A stretch of 64,000 bases of DNA, from positions 1-64,000 of the forward strand of contig NZ_BTVP01000001.1 of NCBI RefSeq assembly GCF_045863935.1. Reading direction: 5' to 3'. Both the position numbers and the translations under genes were made by a program. The stretch is from Parvibaculum sp045863935. Lineage in GTDB: Bacteria; Pseudomonadota; Alphaproteobacteria; Parvibaculales; Parvibaculaceae. Each line of letters opens with the position of its first letter. Within the stretch, counting starts at the first letter, position 1. The notes beneath the pieces are model-generated. The model was not told the DNA's origin. It saw only the letters and a program-made list of their open reading frames with translations, and did no database searches. Below, in pieces: positions 24,471-33,303 of this stretch.

Positions 24471-25453
24471 ATCTTGCGGAGATAGACTTCGCGGATGCGG
24501 TGGTCGTCGCCTTTCCTGAGGATCAGGTCGGCGCGCTGGCGCGTCGGCAGGATGTTCTTGTGCAGGTTGGCGAGATTGATCGAGGTCCAGATCGCGTCGG
24601 CCGTTTCTACCGCTTCCTCCTCGCTGAGCTTGGAGTAGCGGTGGAAATAGGCCGCCGGGTCCTTGAACGAGGTCCGGCGCAGGCTCAGGAAGCGCTCGAT
24701 ATACCAGCGACGGATCGTTCCTTCATCGGCATCGAGATAGATCGAGAAGTCGAAGAAATCCGACACGAAAGGCTGCGGCTCGTCGCCATCGGCGGGCTTC
24801 CAGGGCTGCAGCACATTGAGACCTTCCACCACGAGAATGTCCGGCCGGTCCACCGTCACGGTCTCGCCGGGGAGCACGTCATAGGTGAAGTGCGAATAGA
24901 GCGGCGCCTCGACCTTGCGCGACCCGGCCTTCACATCCGAGAGGAAGCGGATCAGCCGCTTGATGTCGAAGCTTTCGGGAAAGCCCTTGCGCTGCATCAA
25001 CCCGCGCTCTTCGAGCAGCTTGTTCGGATAGAGAAAGCCGTCGGTCGTGACGAGATCGACTTTCGGATGGTTCGGCCAGCGCGCGAGCAGCGTGCGCAGG
25101 ATACGCGCGGTGGTCGACTTGCCGACGGCGACGGAACCCGCAACGCCGATGATGTAGGGCACCTTGTCGGCGCCGCCGAGAAAATCCGACGTGACGCGGT
25201 AGAGTTCCTGCATCTCGCCGACATAGAGATTGAGGAGCCGCGACAGCGGCAGGAAGATTTCCGACACCTCGTCGAGCGAGATCCGTTCGCCGAAACCCTT
25301 CAGCTCCTCGAGTTCCTTTTCGGAAAGCGGCAGCGGCGTGTCCTCGCGCAGCCGTCCCCATTCCGCCGCCGTGAAGTGGCGGAAGGGCGAAAGGGATTCC
25401 CGTTCTTCCTGATCCATGATGCCCGTGCCGCCCATGCCGATGGTCTCCGTCAT
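24467..25453 (-). CDS. coaA: Type I pantothenate kinase
   Basis: First enzyme of coenzyme A synthesis, 328 residues. The P-loop GVAGSVAVGKSTTAR is at about residues 103-117; VTTDGFLYPN, PLYSHFTYDVLPGE and VVEGLNVLQPW are typical of the CoaA family. It overlaps hisE upstream by four bases (25450-25453), placing it at the end of the minus-strand histidine unit, as in many alphaproteobacteria. Confidence 0.97.
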   Translation of the reverse strand: MTETIGMGGTGIMDQEERESLSPFRHFTAAEWGRLREDTPLPLSEKELEELKGFGERISLDEVSEIFLPLSRLLNLYVGEMQELYRVTSDFLGGADKVPYIIGVAGSVAVGKSTTARILRTLLARWPNHPKVDLVTTDGFLYPNKLLEERGLMQRKGFPESFDIKRLIRFLSDVKAGSRKVEAPLYSHFTYDVLPGETVTVDRPDILVVEGLNVLQPWKPADGDEPQPFVSDFFDFSIYLDADEGTIRRWYIERFLSLRRTSFKDPAAYFHRYSKLSEEEAVETADAIWTSINLANLHKNILPTRQRADLILRKGDDHRIREVYLRKI

Positions 25454-25779
25454 CTTTCCGCGCGCGCGGCTTTTTCGTCGAGGCCGGAGCGGCCTTCGCG
25501 CCGCTCGAGTTCGGCATAGACGTCAGCCGGATCGAGGCCGAGCGCCGCGATCAGCACAAGCCAGTGATAAAGGAGATCGGCACTTTCGGAGATGGCGCCT
25601 TTGGCATCCCCGGCCATCGCGGCGATCACGGTTTCCACCGCTTCCTCGCCGAGTTTCTGGGCGCAGGCAGGCAGGCCCTTCGAAAACAGTTTTGCCGTAT
25701 AGGAGGAGGCGGCGTCGGCGCCCGTGCGGGCGGCGATCACCTCGAACAAACGATCGAGCTGGCGGGCGTCGGCAGCCAT
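25450..25779 (-). CDS. hisE: Phosphoribosyl-ATP pyrophosphatase
   Basis: Second step of histidine biosynthesis, hydrolysing PR-ATP to PR-AMP; 109 residues. Typical sequence SSYTAKLFSKGLPACAQKLG followed by EEAVETVIAA, and the SADLLYHWLVL helix. ATG at 25779 gives MAADARQLDRLF; the long open frame upstream of it is not family-like. hisE would normally follow hisF directly, but here two unrelated genes (pentapeptide repeat and CYTH-CHAD) lie between, and a 115-base gap precedes it. Confidence 0.95.
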   Translation of the reverse strand: MAADARQLDRLFEVIAARTGADAASSYTAKLFSKGLPACAQKLGEEAVETVIAAMAGDAKGAISESADLLYHWLVLIAALGLDPADVYAELERREGRSGLDEKAARAER

Positions 25780-25894
25780 GAGGCGCTCCCCGGACGGTTG
25801 ACGGGCCCACGTCCGGGTCCGTCGAAACGGCCCCGCGCGGCGGCATTGCGTAGCAGATTTACGGGTTTGAGGCCAGTGCGGGGCTTCCGCAGCC

Positions 25895-26992
25895 TCAGAG
25901 CCTTGTGGAGAGGCTGGTGCCCGAGAGTTCGCCCTTCTTGGTGCCGTCCTGGATGGCACCTTTCAGTTCGGCGCCGCGAAGATCGGCACCGCGAAGATCG
26001 GCCTCCCTCAGATTGGCGCGCAGCAGGATCGCATCGCCGAAATCGGCCGCCGCCAGGACCGCCTTTTCGAAGTTCGTATCGGCAAGGATCGCCTCGCGGA
26101 AATTCGCGCCGGCGAGCACCGTGCGGGAAAAATCCCGGCGGGAAAGGTCCATGCGGGCGAAATCGGCGCGCATACCGCCCCGCTGGCCGGTTTGTATCCA
26201 TTCCAGATGAGCGCTGAGAATTTTCGCCATGCGCTCGGGGCCGGGCGCGGTGCGCGGGCGGGTTGCGCGCATCATGTCGCCGCGCGAGACCGTGTCCTCG
26301 TCCATGATGGCGCGGCGGAAATCGGCATCGGCAAGATTGGCGCCCTTGAGTTCGACGCCCTTGAGTTCGGCGCCCGCGAAGCTCGCGCCGCGCAGATCGG
26401 CGCCCTGGAGGCTCGCACCGGAGATCGACGCTCCGTCGAAATCGGCATCGAGCAATTTGCATTCGGCCATGTTGGTGCCATACATGCGCGCGCCGCGGAA
26501 ACTGGAGTTCTCGCGGCCGACAGGCGCGCTTGCGCCGCGCCGGATCACCGCTCCGCGCCGCAGATCGGCGCCGTCGAGCCGGGCTTCCGTCATTTCGGCA
26601 TCGCTGAAATTCGCGCCGCGCAGGTCTGCGCGCGAAAAATTGGTGCGCGTCATGTTGCAGTGGTCGAAATTCGCGCTGAAGAGATTGGTGCCCGCGAGCC
26701 GCGCGTCCTCGAGGTTTGCGCCTGAAAACTCGCAGCCGATGAAATGGCCCTGCGAAAAATTGAGGTTGCGGAAGTCGAGGCCCGAAAGGTCGCATTCCTT
26801 CATCACGACGCACCAGCCGCCGGGAATGCCCTTGAGGTAACGCAGATGCAGTTCCGCGATCCGGTTCAGCGCCTCCTGACCGATACGGCGGCCGATGATC
26901 GCGTTGTCGTCCGACACCGTCTTGCCGGCCTTTCCCGTGGCGGCGCTCGCCGCTTCTTCCGGGGATTTCGCAGCAGCTTCGGAACTCGACAT
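25895..26992 (-). CDS. Pentapeptide-repeat protein with two repeat blocks
   Basis: Protein of 365 residues dominated by A(D/N)LXX pentapeptide repeats, which fold as a right-handed quadrilateral beta-helix. A non-repeat N-terminus (about 1-65, with a short helical region RIGQEALNRIAELHLRYLKG) is followed by block 1 (about 66-232), a linker (about 233-275) with a possible helix ERMAKILSAHLEWIQ, and block 2 (about 276-347). No signal peptide. ATG at 26992 preferred over 27010. Functions of such proteins vary, including DNA mimicry, so no role is assigned. It interrupts the histidine cluster. Confidence 0.88.
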   Translation of the reverse strand: MSSSEAAAKSPEEAASAATGKAGKTVSDDNAIIGRRIGQEALNRIAELHLRYLKGIPGGWCVVMKECDLSGLDFRNLNFSQGHFIGCEFSGANLEDARLAGTNLFSANFDHCNMTRTNFSRADLRGANFSDAEMTEARLDGADLRRGAVIRRGASAPVGRENSSFRGARMYGTNMAECKLLDADFDGASISGASLQGADLRGASFAGAELKGVELKGANLADADFRRAIMDEDTVSRGDMMRATRPRTAPGPERMAKILSAHLEWIQTGQRGGMRADFARMDLSRRDFSRTVLAGANFREAILADTNFEKAVLAAADFGDAILLRANLREADLRGADLRGAELKGAIQDGTKKGELSGTSLSTRL

Positions 26993-27021
26993 GATGAGCC
27001 AGACCCTCACACAGACAAATC

Positions 27022-27044
27022 GGCCCCGTCCGGTGCGCGGGGCC
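27022..27044 (-). terminator. Hairpin downstream of the CYTH-CHAD gene
   Basis: GGCCCCG at 27022-27028 and CGGGGCC at 27038-27044 form a seven-base stem with a nine-base loop, in the space after the CYTH-CHAD stop codon on the minus strand. Only a short T-rich tail (GATTTGT on the minus strand) follows, so termination is uncertain. Confidence 0.3.
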
Positions 27045-27127
27045 TCACGGGTCGCATGCTAGAGGGCTAGTTTTTCAGATTTTCTTAACGGCAGCCGGGA
27101 TTCGAACAAAACGGCAGGACCGTCGCA

Positions 27128-28657
27128 TCAGGCGGCTTTTTCCCGCCAGAAGGGGGCCGTTCCAGCGAAGCGCCGCCAGAGGCGGATCGCGCCTTTCCAT
27201 TCCCTCGCCGCCCGCTTTTCATGCCAGGCGAGGATACGGGCGGCCACCGCCCGAATTTCCTTGCCCTCGGCGAGGCGGCCGAGAATGACGTGCGCCGTCT
27301 CTACATCGTTAAGACCGCCAAACACGTCCTGCATCTGGCCGAGATATTTCAGATAGGGTTTCACCTCGTCCTGCTCGTAGAGCGACGAGAAAAAATGCAG
27401 CGCGTAGCGCAGTTTCTTCAGCCGCTTGCGCAGCTCATGCCGCTCGCCGCCTTCCAGGCGTTCGATATCGCGGCCGAGCTTCATCGCCTTGGCCAGGCGC
27501 TTGTCAAGCGCGGCCCCGGCAAAGTCACGCGCGAAGGCCGGCGCCTTGCGCTTCGTATGCCAGCCGCGTTCGGCAAGAAAAAGACCGTATTCGAGGAGGA
27601 AGCGCGTATAGCGCCGCGACCGGAGAACGGTGAGCGCCCGTTCCCATGCATCCGCGCGCGCCTTATCGATGCAGGCCTCGAGGGCGGCGCAGCGGGCGCC
27701 GCCAAGATCGACGGGCGCAACGATATCGGAGGTGAAGACGTCGAGGTCGCGCGCGGCGCCGAGTTCGTTCGCAAGCCACTTTGCTTCGGAGGCGAGGCGG
27801 TCGGCGAGATCGCCGCCGACAACGGGGCGGAAGATTTCGAAGGCCGAGCGCGCGCGGCGCAGCGCAACGCGCATCTGGTGCAGGCCTTCGGGCGATCTGT
27901 GTTCGGCGGCGGCTTCCTCGTTCGCCATCATGTGGACGAGGCAATGCCTGAGCACGATCCCATAGGCATCGTCGAGCGTGGCATGGCGGTCGATGAGAAT
28001 GGCGTCCGCCTTCACGACGGCGGGTGTCTTCTGGCGCAGAAGCGCGAAGCCGCGCTCCGACTTGCTCCTGTGACCGACGCGCAGTTCCGCGATCTCGTTC
28101 AGGTCGAGCGCGATGCGATAAAGGCTCGCTGGCGTTCCCTCCTTGAGTTCGAGTTCGATTTCGCTCACCGGCGCGCCGCGGCCATCCGCCTGCAACTCGC
28201 CGCGGTCGAGCGCGAGTTCGATCAGGTCGCCTTCGGGCGTCGCGATGTTGTGGATCGTGCGGCGAATGTCGCTGACGAGGCGCGGACCGATCGCGTGGCC
28301 GTTGGCGAGTTCGCGAACGCGGGCGCGCAGATCTTCGGGCAGCTTGTTCAGGTCAGGCGTGGAAGCGTTGCCCGGCAGCCGGGCTTCATATTCGCCGACG
28401 TCGCGCGCAACGCTGCCCGCGCCCGACACGTCGGCCTCGGTCTTCAGCGTCTGAACGCAGCCTCGGCCATGACGGCGCAGCCGCAACGCCATGCCGTTGT
28501 CGCCCAGGACCAGATTGTCCGTGTCGAAATATATGGAATGCAGATGCTTGCCGGAGGCGCGGCCCTGCTTCATGCGCTGCAGCACCGGCGCCCGGCGCAC
28601 GCGCTCAAGCTCTGCAGGCTCGCAGACGAGCTTCAGTTCGATTTCGCGGTCCGACAT
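27128..28657 (-). CDS. CYTH and CHAD domain protein
   Basis: Two-domain protein of 509 residues. N-terminal CYTH (triphosphate tunnel) domain with the EIELKL signature (E5, E7, K9) and the paired SIYFDTDNLVLGDNGMALRLR strand; C-terminal CHAD helical domain (about residues 215-500) rich in His, Arg and Lys, with LHQMRVALRRARSAFEIF and RHELRKRLKKLRYALHFF. CYTH proteins hydrolyse triphosphates, and CHAD domains bind polyphosphate, so an inorganic polyphosphate or triphosphate role is likely by family. It lies between hisF and the pentapeptide gene on the his-operon strand. Confidence 0.93.
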   Translation of the reverse strand: MSDREIELKLVCEPAELERVRRAPVLQRMKQGRASGKHLHSIYFDTDNLVLGDNGMALRLRRHGRGCVQTLKTEADVSGAGSVARDVGEYEARLPGNASTPDLNKLPEDLRARVRELANGHAIGPRLVSDIRRTIHNIATPEGDLIELALDRGELQADGRGAPVSEIELELKEGTPASLYRIALDLNEIAELRVGHRSKSERGFALLRQKTPAVVKADAILIDRHATLDDAYGIVLRHCLVHMMANEEAAAEHRSPEGLHQMRVALRRARSAFEIFRPVVGGDLADRLASEAKWLANELGAARDLDVFTSDIVAPVDLGGARCAALEACIDKARADAWERALTVLRSRRYTRFLLEYGLFLAERGWHTKRKAPAFARDFAGAALDKRLAKAMKLGRDIERLEGGERHELRKRLKKLRYALHFFSSLYEQDEVKPYLKYLGQMQDVFGGLNDVETAHVILGRLAEGKEIRAVAARILAWHEKRAAREWKGAIRLWRRFAGTAPFWREKAA

Positions 28658-28815
28658 TATTCCCGCCGACGCCTTTGGAAAACCAAGCCTCTCGCGCACC
28701 AAGGCAGAAGCATTCTGCCGGGCGCCGCTCCCGCACGCAATTGTCACCTTCAGCCTGCGTCGTTTCTCCACAGGCTCTAGTAGGAAGAGAGCCGTTTTGG
28801 CACAAGCTGTTGCGG

Positions 28816-29574
28816 TTAGAGCCTGACCGGTATGCCGGCCTTCGCCATATGGGCCTTCGCTTCGCCCACCGTGTGATCGCCGAAATGGAAGATCGAGGCC
28901 GCGAGGACCGCACTCGCATGACCGTCGCGAATGCCCTCGACCAGATGGTCGAGCGTGCCGACGCCGCCCGACGCGATGACGGGAACGGAGACGGCATCCG
29001 ATACGGCTCTCGTCAGGGCGATGTCGAAGCCCGACTTCGCACCGTCGCGGTCCATGGACGTCAGGAGGATTTCACCGGCGCCGAGCTCCGTCACCTTGAC
29101 CGCATATTCCACCGCGTCGATGCCGGTTTCCTTGCGGCCGCCATGAGTGAAGATTTCCCATTTGCCGGGGGCGACCTGCTTGGCGTCGATCGCGACGACG
29201 ATGCACTGGTTGCCGAACTTTTCCGACGCCACGCGCACGAAATCCGGATTGAAGACGGCGGCCGTGTTGATCGAGACCTTGTCGGCGCCCGCGAGCAGAA
29301 GCTGGCGCACATCGTCCACCGTGCGCACCCCGCCGCCGACGGTGAGGGGCATGAAACATTGCTCCGCCGTGCGGCGCACGACATCGAAGATGATCGCACG
29401 TTCTTCGTGGCTCGCCGTGATGTCGAGGAAGCAGAGTTCGTCGGCGCCCGCCGCATCATAGGCGCGCGCGGCCTCGACCGGATCGCCCGCATCGCGCAGG
29501 TCGACGAAGTTCACGCCTTTGACGACGCGGCCATCCTTCACATCGAGGCAGGGAATGACACGGGCCTTCAGCAT
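28816..29574 (-). CDS. hisF: Imidazole glycerol phosphate synthase, cyclase subunit
   Basis: Cyclase half of IGP synthase, working with HisH; 252-residue (beta-alpha)8 barrel. Catalytic aspartates are visible in VIPCLDVKDGRVVKGVNF (Asp11) and VVAIDAKQV; the phosphate loops include LTVGGGVRT and VIASGGVGTLDHL. The ATG at 29574 overlaps the hisA stop by one base (TGATG), indicating coupled translation. Confidence 0.98.
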   Translation of the reverse strand: MLKARVIPCLDVKDGRVVKGVNFVDLRDAGDPVEAARAYDAAGADELCFLDITASHEERAIIFDVVRRTAEQCFMPLTVGGGVRTVDDVRQLLLAGADKVSINTAAVFNPDFVRVASEKFGNQCIVVAIDAKQVAPGKWEIFTHGGRKETGIDAVEYAVKVTELGAGEILLTSMDRDGAKSGFDIALTRAVSDAVSVPVIASGGVGTLDHLVEGIRDGHASAVLAASIFHFGDHTVGEAKAHMAKAGIPVRL

Positions 29575-30305
29575 CAGGCGGCACCCCGGAGAAGAGCCAG
29601 CGCTTCGGCCGGATCGAGGCGGCCGTCGTAAAGCGCGCGGCCCGAGATCGCGCCTTCGATGCCGGAGCAGTTCGTCTCCATCAGTTTCTTCAAATCCTCG
29701 ATCGAGGAGAGGCCGCCGGACGCAATCACCGGAATGGAAATCTGGTCGGCCAGCGCAACCGTCGCCTCGATGTTCAATCCCTGCAGCGCGCCGTCGCGGT
29801 CGATGTCGGTGTAGATGATCGCGGCAACGCCCGCATCCTCGAAGCGGCGCGCCATGTCGAGCACGGTGAGGTCCGACACATCCGCCCAGCCCTCCGTCGC
29901 GACGCGGCCGCCCTTGGCATCGAGACCGACGGCGATGCGGCCCGGAAACTTCCGGCAGGCCTCGATGACCAGACCGGGGTCCTTCACCGCCGCCGTGCCG
30001 ATGATGACGCGGCGAATGCCTTTTTCGAGCCACATCTCGATGGTGGCGAGATCGCGGATGCCGCCGCCGAGCTGCGCCGGTATCGAAATCGCCGCGAGAA
30101 TGCTCTCGACCGCACCGGCGTTCACCGGGCGGCCTTCAAAGGCGCCGTTCAGATCGACAAGGTGGATGTAGTCGAAACCCGCCGCCTCGAAGGCGCGCGC
30201 CTGCGCCGCCGGGTCGTCGTTGAAGACGGTCGCCTGGTCCATGAGCCCATGCACGAGACGGACGCATTGCCCATCCTTCAGGTCGATCGCGGGAAAGAGG
30301 ATCAT
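29574..30305 (-). CDS. hisA: Phosphoribosylformimino-AICAR ribotide isomerase
   Basis: Fourth enzyme of histidine synthesis, a (beta-alpha)8-barrel isomerase of 243 residues, related to HisF. Starts LFPAIDLKDGQCVRLVHG (catalytic Asp8), with QLGGGIRDLATIE, VGLDAKGGRVATEGW and VIASGGLSSIEDL. Lies ten bases after hisH and overlaps hisF by one base. Confidence 0.98.
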   Translation of the reverse strand: MILFPAIDLKDGQCVRLVHGLMDQATVFNDDPAAQARAFEAAGFDYIHLVDLNGAFEGRPVNAGAVESILAAISIPAQLGGGIRDLATIEMWLEKGIRRVIIGTAAVKDPGLVIEACRKFPGRIAVGLDAKGGRVATEGWADVSDLTVLDMARRFEDAGVAAIIYTDIDRDGALQGLNIEATVALADQISIPVIASGGLSSIEDLKKLMETNCSGIEGAISGRALYDGRLDPAEALALLRGAA

Positions 30306-30315
30306 CGGTTTGCTT

Positions 30316-30954
30316 TCACGGACGCCACTTCAGGAAATTGCCGATGAGAGCGAGGCCGAGCGCCTGGCTCTTTTCGGGGTGAAACTGCGTTCCCACCAGG
30401 TTGTCCTTCGCGACCATCGCGGTCACGGGGCCGCCGTAATCGACGCGCGCGGCAAGGACCGCGGGGTCCGACACCGCGAAAGCGTAGGAATGCACGAAAT
30501 AGGCGTGGGTCGCGGGCATGTCTTCAAGAAGAGGGTGTCCGTTCACGACCTCGAGTTCGTTCCAACCCATATGCGGAATCTTGAGCAAGGGGTCGGACGG
30601 TTCGATCTTCACGACGTCACCCTCGAGCCAGCCGAGCCCCTGGTGAACGCCGTGTTCAAGGCCGCGCTCCGCCATGAGCTGCATGCCGACACAGATGCCG
30701 AAGAAAGGTTTGGCGTCTTTCCGCACGGCCTCTTCCAGCGCTTCCACCATGCCGGGGATCGCATTGAGCCCGGCGCGGCAATCGCCGAAGGCGCCGACGC
30801 CGGGAAGCACGATCCGCTCGGCGGCGCGCACCGCATCCGGATCGCTCGTGACCAGCACGTCCGCCACAAGCCCCCCATCGCGGCCCGCGCGCTCGAAAGC
30901 CTTCGCGGCGGAGCGGAGATTGCCGGACCCGTAATCGATGATCGCGATCTGCAA
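30316..30954 (-). CDS. hisH: Imidazole glycerol phosphate synthase, glutaminase subunit
   Basis: Class I glutamine amidotransferase supplying ammonia to HisF; 212 residues. The nucleophilic cysteine is in FFGICVGMQLMAERG, with the catalytic His-Glu pair in GTQFHPEKSQALG. N-terminus AIIDYGSGNLRS is family-typical. It follows the DUF2628 gene by two bases, so the two are tightly linked. Confidence 0.98.
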   Translation of the reverse strand: MQIAIIDYGSGNLRSAAKAFERAGRDGGLVADVLVTSDPDAVRAAERIVLPGVGAFGDCRAGLNAIPGMVEALEEAVRKDAKPFFGICVGMQLMAERGLEHGVHQGLGWLEGDVVKIEPSDPLLKIPHMGWNELEVVNGHPLLEDMPATHAYFVHSYAFAVSDPAVLAARVDYGGPVTAMVAKDNLVGTQFHPEKSQALGLALIGNFLKWRP

Positions 30955-30956
30955 GA

Positions 30957-31463
30957 TCAGTTTCCTCTTTTCGGCCCGGCTTCGGGAAAGAGGCCGAAAA
31001 CGTCATGCGTGGCTGTATTGGCCGGGGCGGGAGCGACCGCATTGCGGCGCGGCCAGACCGGCGCCGAGAGCGGCGCCACAGGCGCCACATCGAGCGGGCG
31101 ATCCCATTTCGCAAAGAAGCGGCGTTCGGCTTCCTCCAGCGACGAGCCGCCGGAAATGCCGATCTCGCGGTAGCCTTTCCTCGCCAGCGTCCAGCGGCGG
31201 ATGTCGTTTCCCTCGAAGCCGAGGAGAAATTGCAGCGCCAGCGAACAGACCGCCGCCGCCTCGACGCCGAGCGTACGTTCAGCAAGGAAGGAAACCACGG
31301 CGGTGAGGCCGATCCAGAATGCGAGCGCGATCCAGAGCCGGTTGAAGGCAAGCCATATCCAGGACAGCAGGAAGGCCGGGAAGGAGAAACCCTCCTTCAC
31401 CAGCACAATGCCGGCGCCGTCGAGCGGCGCGCCGGGAAGCTCGTGGACCGTGTAGATGCGCAT
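30957..31463 (-). CDS. DUF2628 domain membrane protein of the his operon
   Basis: Protein of 168 residues with DUF2628 features: a short N-terminal strand (MRIYTVHE), then AFLLSWIWLAFNRLWIALAFW and a second hydrophobic helix (about 65-85), then LLGFEGNDIRRWTLARKGYREIG. This gene is regularly found between hisB and hisH in alphaproteobacteria, although no role in histidine synthesis is established. The C-terminal 45 residues are proline- and alanine-rich and likely disordered. Confidence 0.88.
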   Translation of the reverse strand: MRIYTVHELPGAPLDGAGIVLVKEGFSFPAFLLSWIWLAFNRLWIALAFWIGLTAVVSFLAERTLGVEAAAVCSLALQFLLGFEGNDIRRWTLARKGYREIGISGGSSLEEAERRFFAKWDRPLDVAPVAPLSAPVWPRRNAVAPAPANTATHDVFGLFPEAGPKRGN

Positions 31464-31561
31464 GGGTTCGTTCCGCCCGTGAGGGGCTTTGCGTTCGCGC
31501 TTTATCTAGGACAGATCGCCGCCGAAAACCAGCAGGAAGGCCCCCGCATGAAGACCGGCGA

Positions 31562-32173
31562 TCAGTTGCCGAGCACGCCCTTGGTCGAGGGGATGCGGTT
31601 CGCCGCGCGCGGGTCGATCTCCACCGCCTCGCGAAGCGCCCGGGCGAGGCCCTTGAAGCAGCTTTCGACGATGTGATGGTTGTTGTCGCCATACATGTTT
31701 TCGATGTGCAGCGTGATGCCCGCATTCTGCGCGAAGGCCTGGAACCACTCCTTGAAGAGTTCCGTGTCCATGTCGCCGAGCTTCGGCTTGGTGAAGTTCA
31801 CCTTCCAGACGAGATAGGGGCGCTGCGACACGTCGATCGAGACGCGGGTGCAGGTCTCGTCCATGGGGATCACCGCCGTCGCGTAGCGGCGGATGCCCTT
31901 GAAGTCGCCCAGCGCGCGGCGCACGGCCTCGCCGATCACGATGCCCGTGTCCTCGGTCGTGTGGTGAAAATCGATGTGGAGATCGCCCTGGGCGCGGACC
32001 TTGAGGTCCATCAGCGAATGGCGCGAGAGCTGCTCGAGCATGTGATCGAGGAAGCCGATGCCGGTATCGACGTCGTATTCCCCGTTGCCGTCGAGATCGA
32101 GCGAGACGAAGACATTGGTCTCCTTGGTCTTGCGCTCGACGGTCGCTGTGCGGCTTTCGCTTTCGATCTGCAT
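31562..32173 (-). CDS. hisB: Imidazoleglycerol-phosphate dehydratase
   Basis: Sixth step of histidine synthesis, 203 residues, monofunctional (no phosphatase domain). Metal-binding motifs GFLDHMLEQLSRHS, DLHIDFHHTTEDTGI and GDNNHHIVESCFKGLARALR are present. It is the first gene of the minus-strand his unit, about 100 bases before the DUF2628 gene. In related genomes hslV lies just upstream in divergent orientation; here about 3.1 kb of accessory DNA intervenes. Confidence 0.97.
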   Translation of the reverse strand: MQIESESRTATVERKTKETNVFVSLDLDGNGEYDVDTGIGFLDHMLEQLSRHSLMDLKVRAQGDLHIDFHHTTEDTGIVIGEAVRRALGDFKGIRRYATAVIPMDETCTRVSIDVSQRPYLVWKVNFTKPKLGDMDTELFKEWFQAFAQNAGITLHIENMYGDNNHHIVESCFKGLARALREAVEIDPRAANRIPSTKGVLGN

Positions 32174-32541
32174 GATCCGGTTTCCGTTCGAGGGCCCTGA
32201 GGGGGCCTCATTCGCGGCAGCTTTTATCAGGCGGGGGGCTGGCAGGCCAGCGCAAAGCCCCAGTACCGCACCCGATTTACTTGAAGTCCCTAATCAGATT
32301 GAATCACAAATACTTACAGGACGTTAACCAATATTCTGGAGCACTTCTCATCCAATACTTTAAGTATCTCCGAATCCCGGTGCGGGACAAGAGCCAAGTC
32401 ATTGATTCAAATTGTGAGGGTCTGCTCTTCTTAGTTGGTGCGGCAAGACGGCTCACAACATCTTGAAGCAAGCGCGCGCTGGCGGGAACGCCGTTTCGCC
32501 GCCATATAGAGCTTCCCGCAGCGACCGAAAGGGGCTCCCGC
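32174..32541. other. Intergenic region with AT-rich stretch upstream of hisB
   Basis: No gene is supported here. Bases from about 32275 to 32445 are markedly AT-richer than the surroundings. They contain a 13-base palindrome ATACTT-t-AAGTAT at 32355-32367. The regulatory region for hisB must lie here, but no convincing -35/-10 pair or attenuator was recognised. Confidence 0.5.
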
Positions 32542-33072
32542 ATGGCCTGGCAGACCCGTATGACACAAGGCCTCGCGCAGTTCATTGCCGAACGCGACCA
32601 CTTCTACATGGCGACCGCCAATGCCGCCGGGCGGCCCTATATCCAGCACCGGGGCGGCCCGAAGGGGTTCCTCAAGGTCCTCGACGAGAAGACGCTGGGC
32701 TTTGCCGATTTCGCGGGCAACCAGCAATTCGTGACGCTCGGACACCTTTCGGAGAACGATCAGGCCTTCCTCTTCCTGATCGACTATCCGGAACGGCAAA
32801 GGGTGAAGATCAGGGGCCGCGCGAGAGCGGTTTCGGACGATCCGGCACTCGCCCGCTCGCTCGCGGACCCGGCCTATCGGGGCCGCGTGGAGCGGGCGAT
32901 CCTTTTCGAGGTCGGCGAATGGGATGCGAACTGCCCCAGCCACATCCTGCCGCGCTGGGATGCCGCCGCCCTCACGCCCGCCTTCGACCGGCTGGAACGG
33001 CGTATTCGCGAACTCGAAGCCCAGGTCCGCGAGCTTGGCGGCGATCCCGGCGAATTCGAGCTGCCGGAGTAA
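32542..33072 (+). CDS. Pyridoxamine 5'-phosphate oxidase-family (PPOX) protein
   Basis: Flavin-binding split-barrel protein of 176 residues. FYMATANAAGRPYIQHRGGPKGFLKV and the LTLGHLSENDQAFLFLIDYPERQRVKI-type region (FVTLGHLSENDQAFLFLI, then RQRVKIRGRARAV) are typical. The C-terminus has a coiled coil (LERRIRELEAQVRELGG). Likely an FMN- or F420-type oxidoreductase of unknown substrate, not PdxH itself. It lies at the left of the AT-rich cassette, and a second PPOX-family gene flanks it on the right. Confidence 0.82.
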   Translation: MAWQTRMTQGLAQFIAERDHFYMATANAAGRPYIQHRGGPKGFLKVLDEKTLGFADFAGNQQFVTLGHLSENDQAFLFLIDYPERQRVKIRGRARAVSDDPALARSLADPAYRGRVERAILFEVGEWDANCPSHILPRWDAAALTPAFDRLERRIRELEAQVRELGGDPGEFELPE

Positions 33073-33093
33073 ACAGGCGAATAGCTGTGAATA

Positions 33094-33303
33094 CTAAGCT
33101 CTTTTTCGCGGCGGCCTATCGGGGTCGTTAAAGTACGCGGCTGAAGGCGGCGTAGGGATAAGCCTTGCCGATGTTCCCGTCAGGGTTCCGGAGGTCACCC
33201 TGACGTCCACGGCCCCTCTAGAGACGGTAACGCTGTATGATCCCACTCCGCTTCGCCCAGTTGAATGTCCTAGCGATGTCGCAGTCGACTTACTTTTGGC
33301 CAT
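33094..33303 (-). CDS. Small Ser/Thr-rich protein coupled to the GAF-like membrane protein
   Basis: Unrecognised 69-residue protein rich in Ser, Thr, Gly and Arg (MAKSKSTATSLGHSTGRSGV at the start) and without hydrophobic segments. Its ATG overlaps the end of the upstream gene by 14 bases and is preceded by TAGGAAATC, a good AGGA ribosome site at proper spacing. That arrangement supports it as a real, translationally coupled partner. Its GC content is between that of the cassette and the chromosome. No function can be assigned. Confidence 0.5.
   Translation of the reverse strand: MAKSKSTATSLGHSTGRSGVGSYSVTVSRGAVDVRVTSGTLTGTSARLIPTPPSAAYFNDPDRPPRKRA

Noticed and set aside
32281..32466. 61-codon plus-strand frame in the AT-rich gap upstream of hisB
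   Set aside because: No ribosome site, no hydrophobic or domain pattern, and the region likely serves as promoter DNA.
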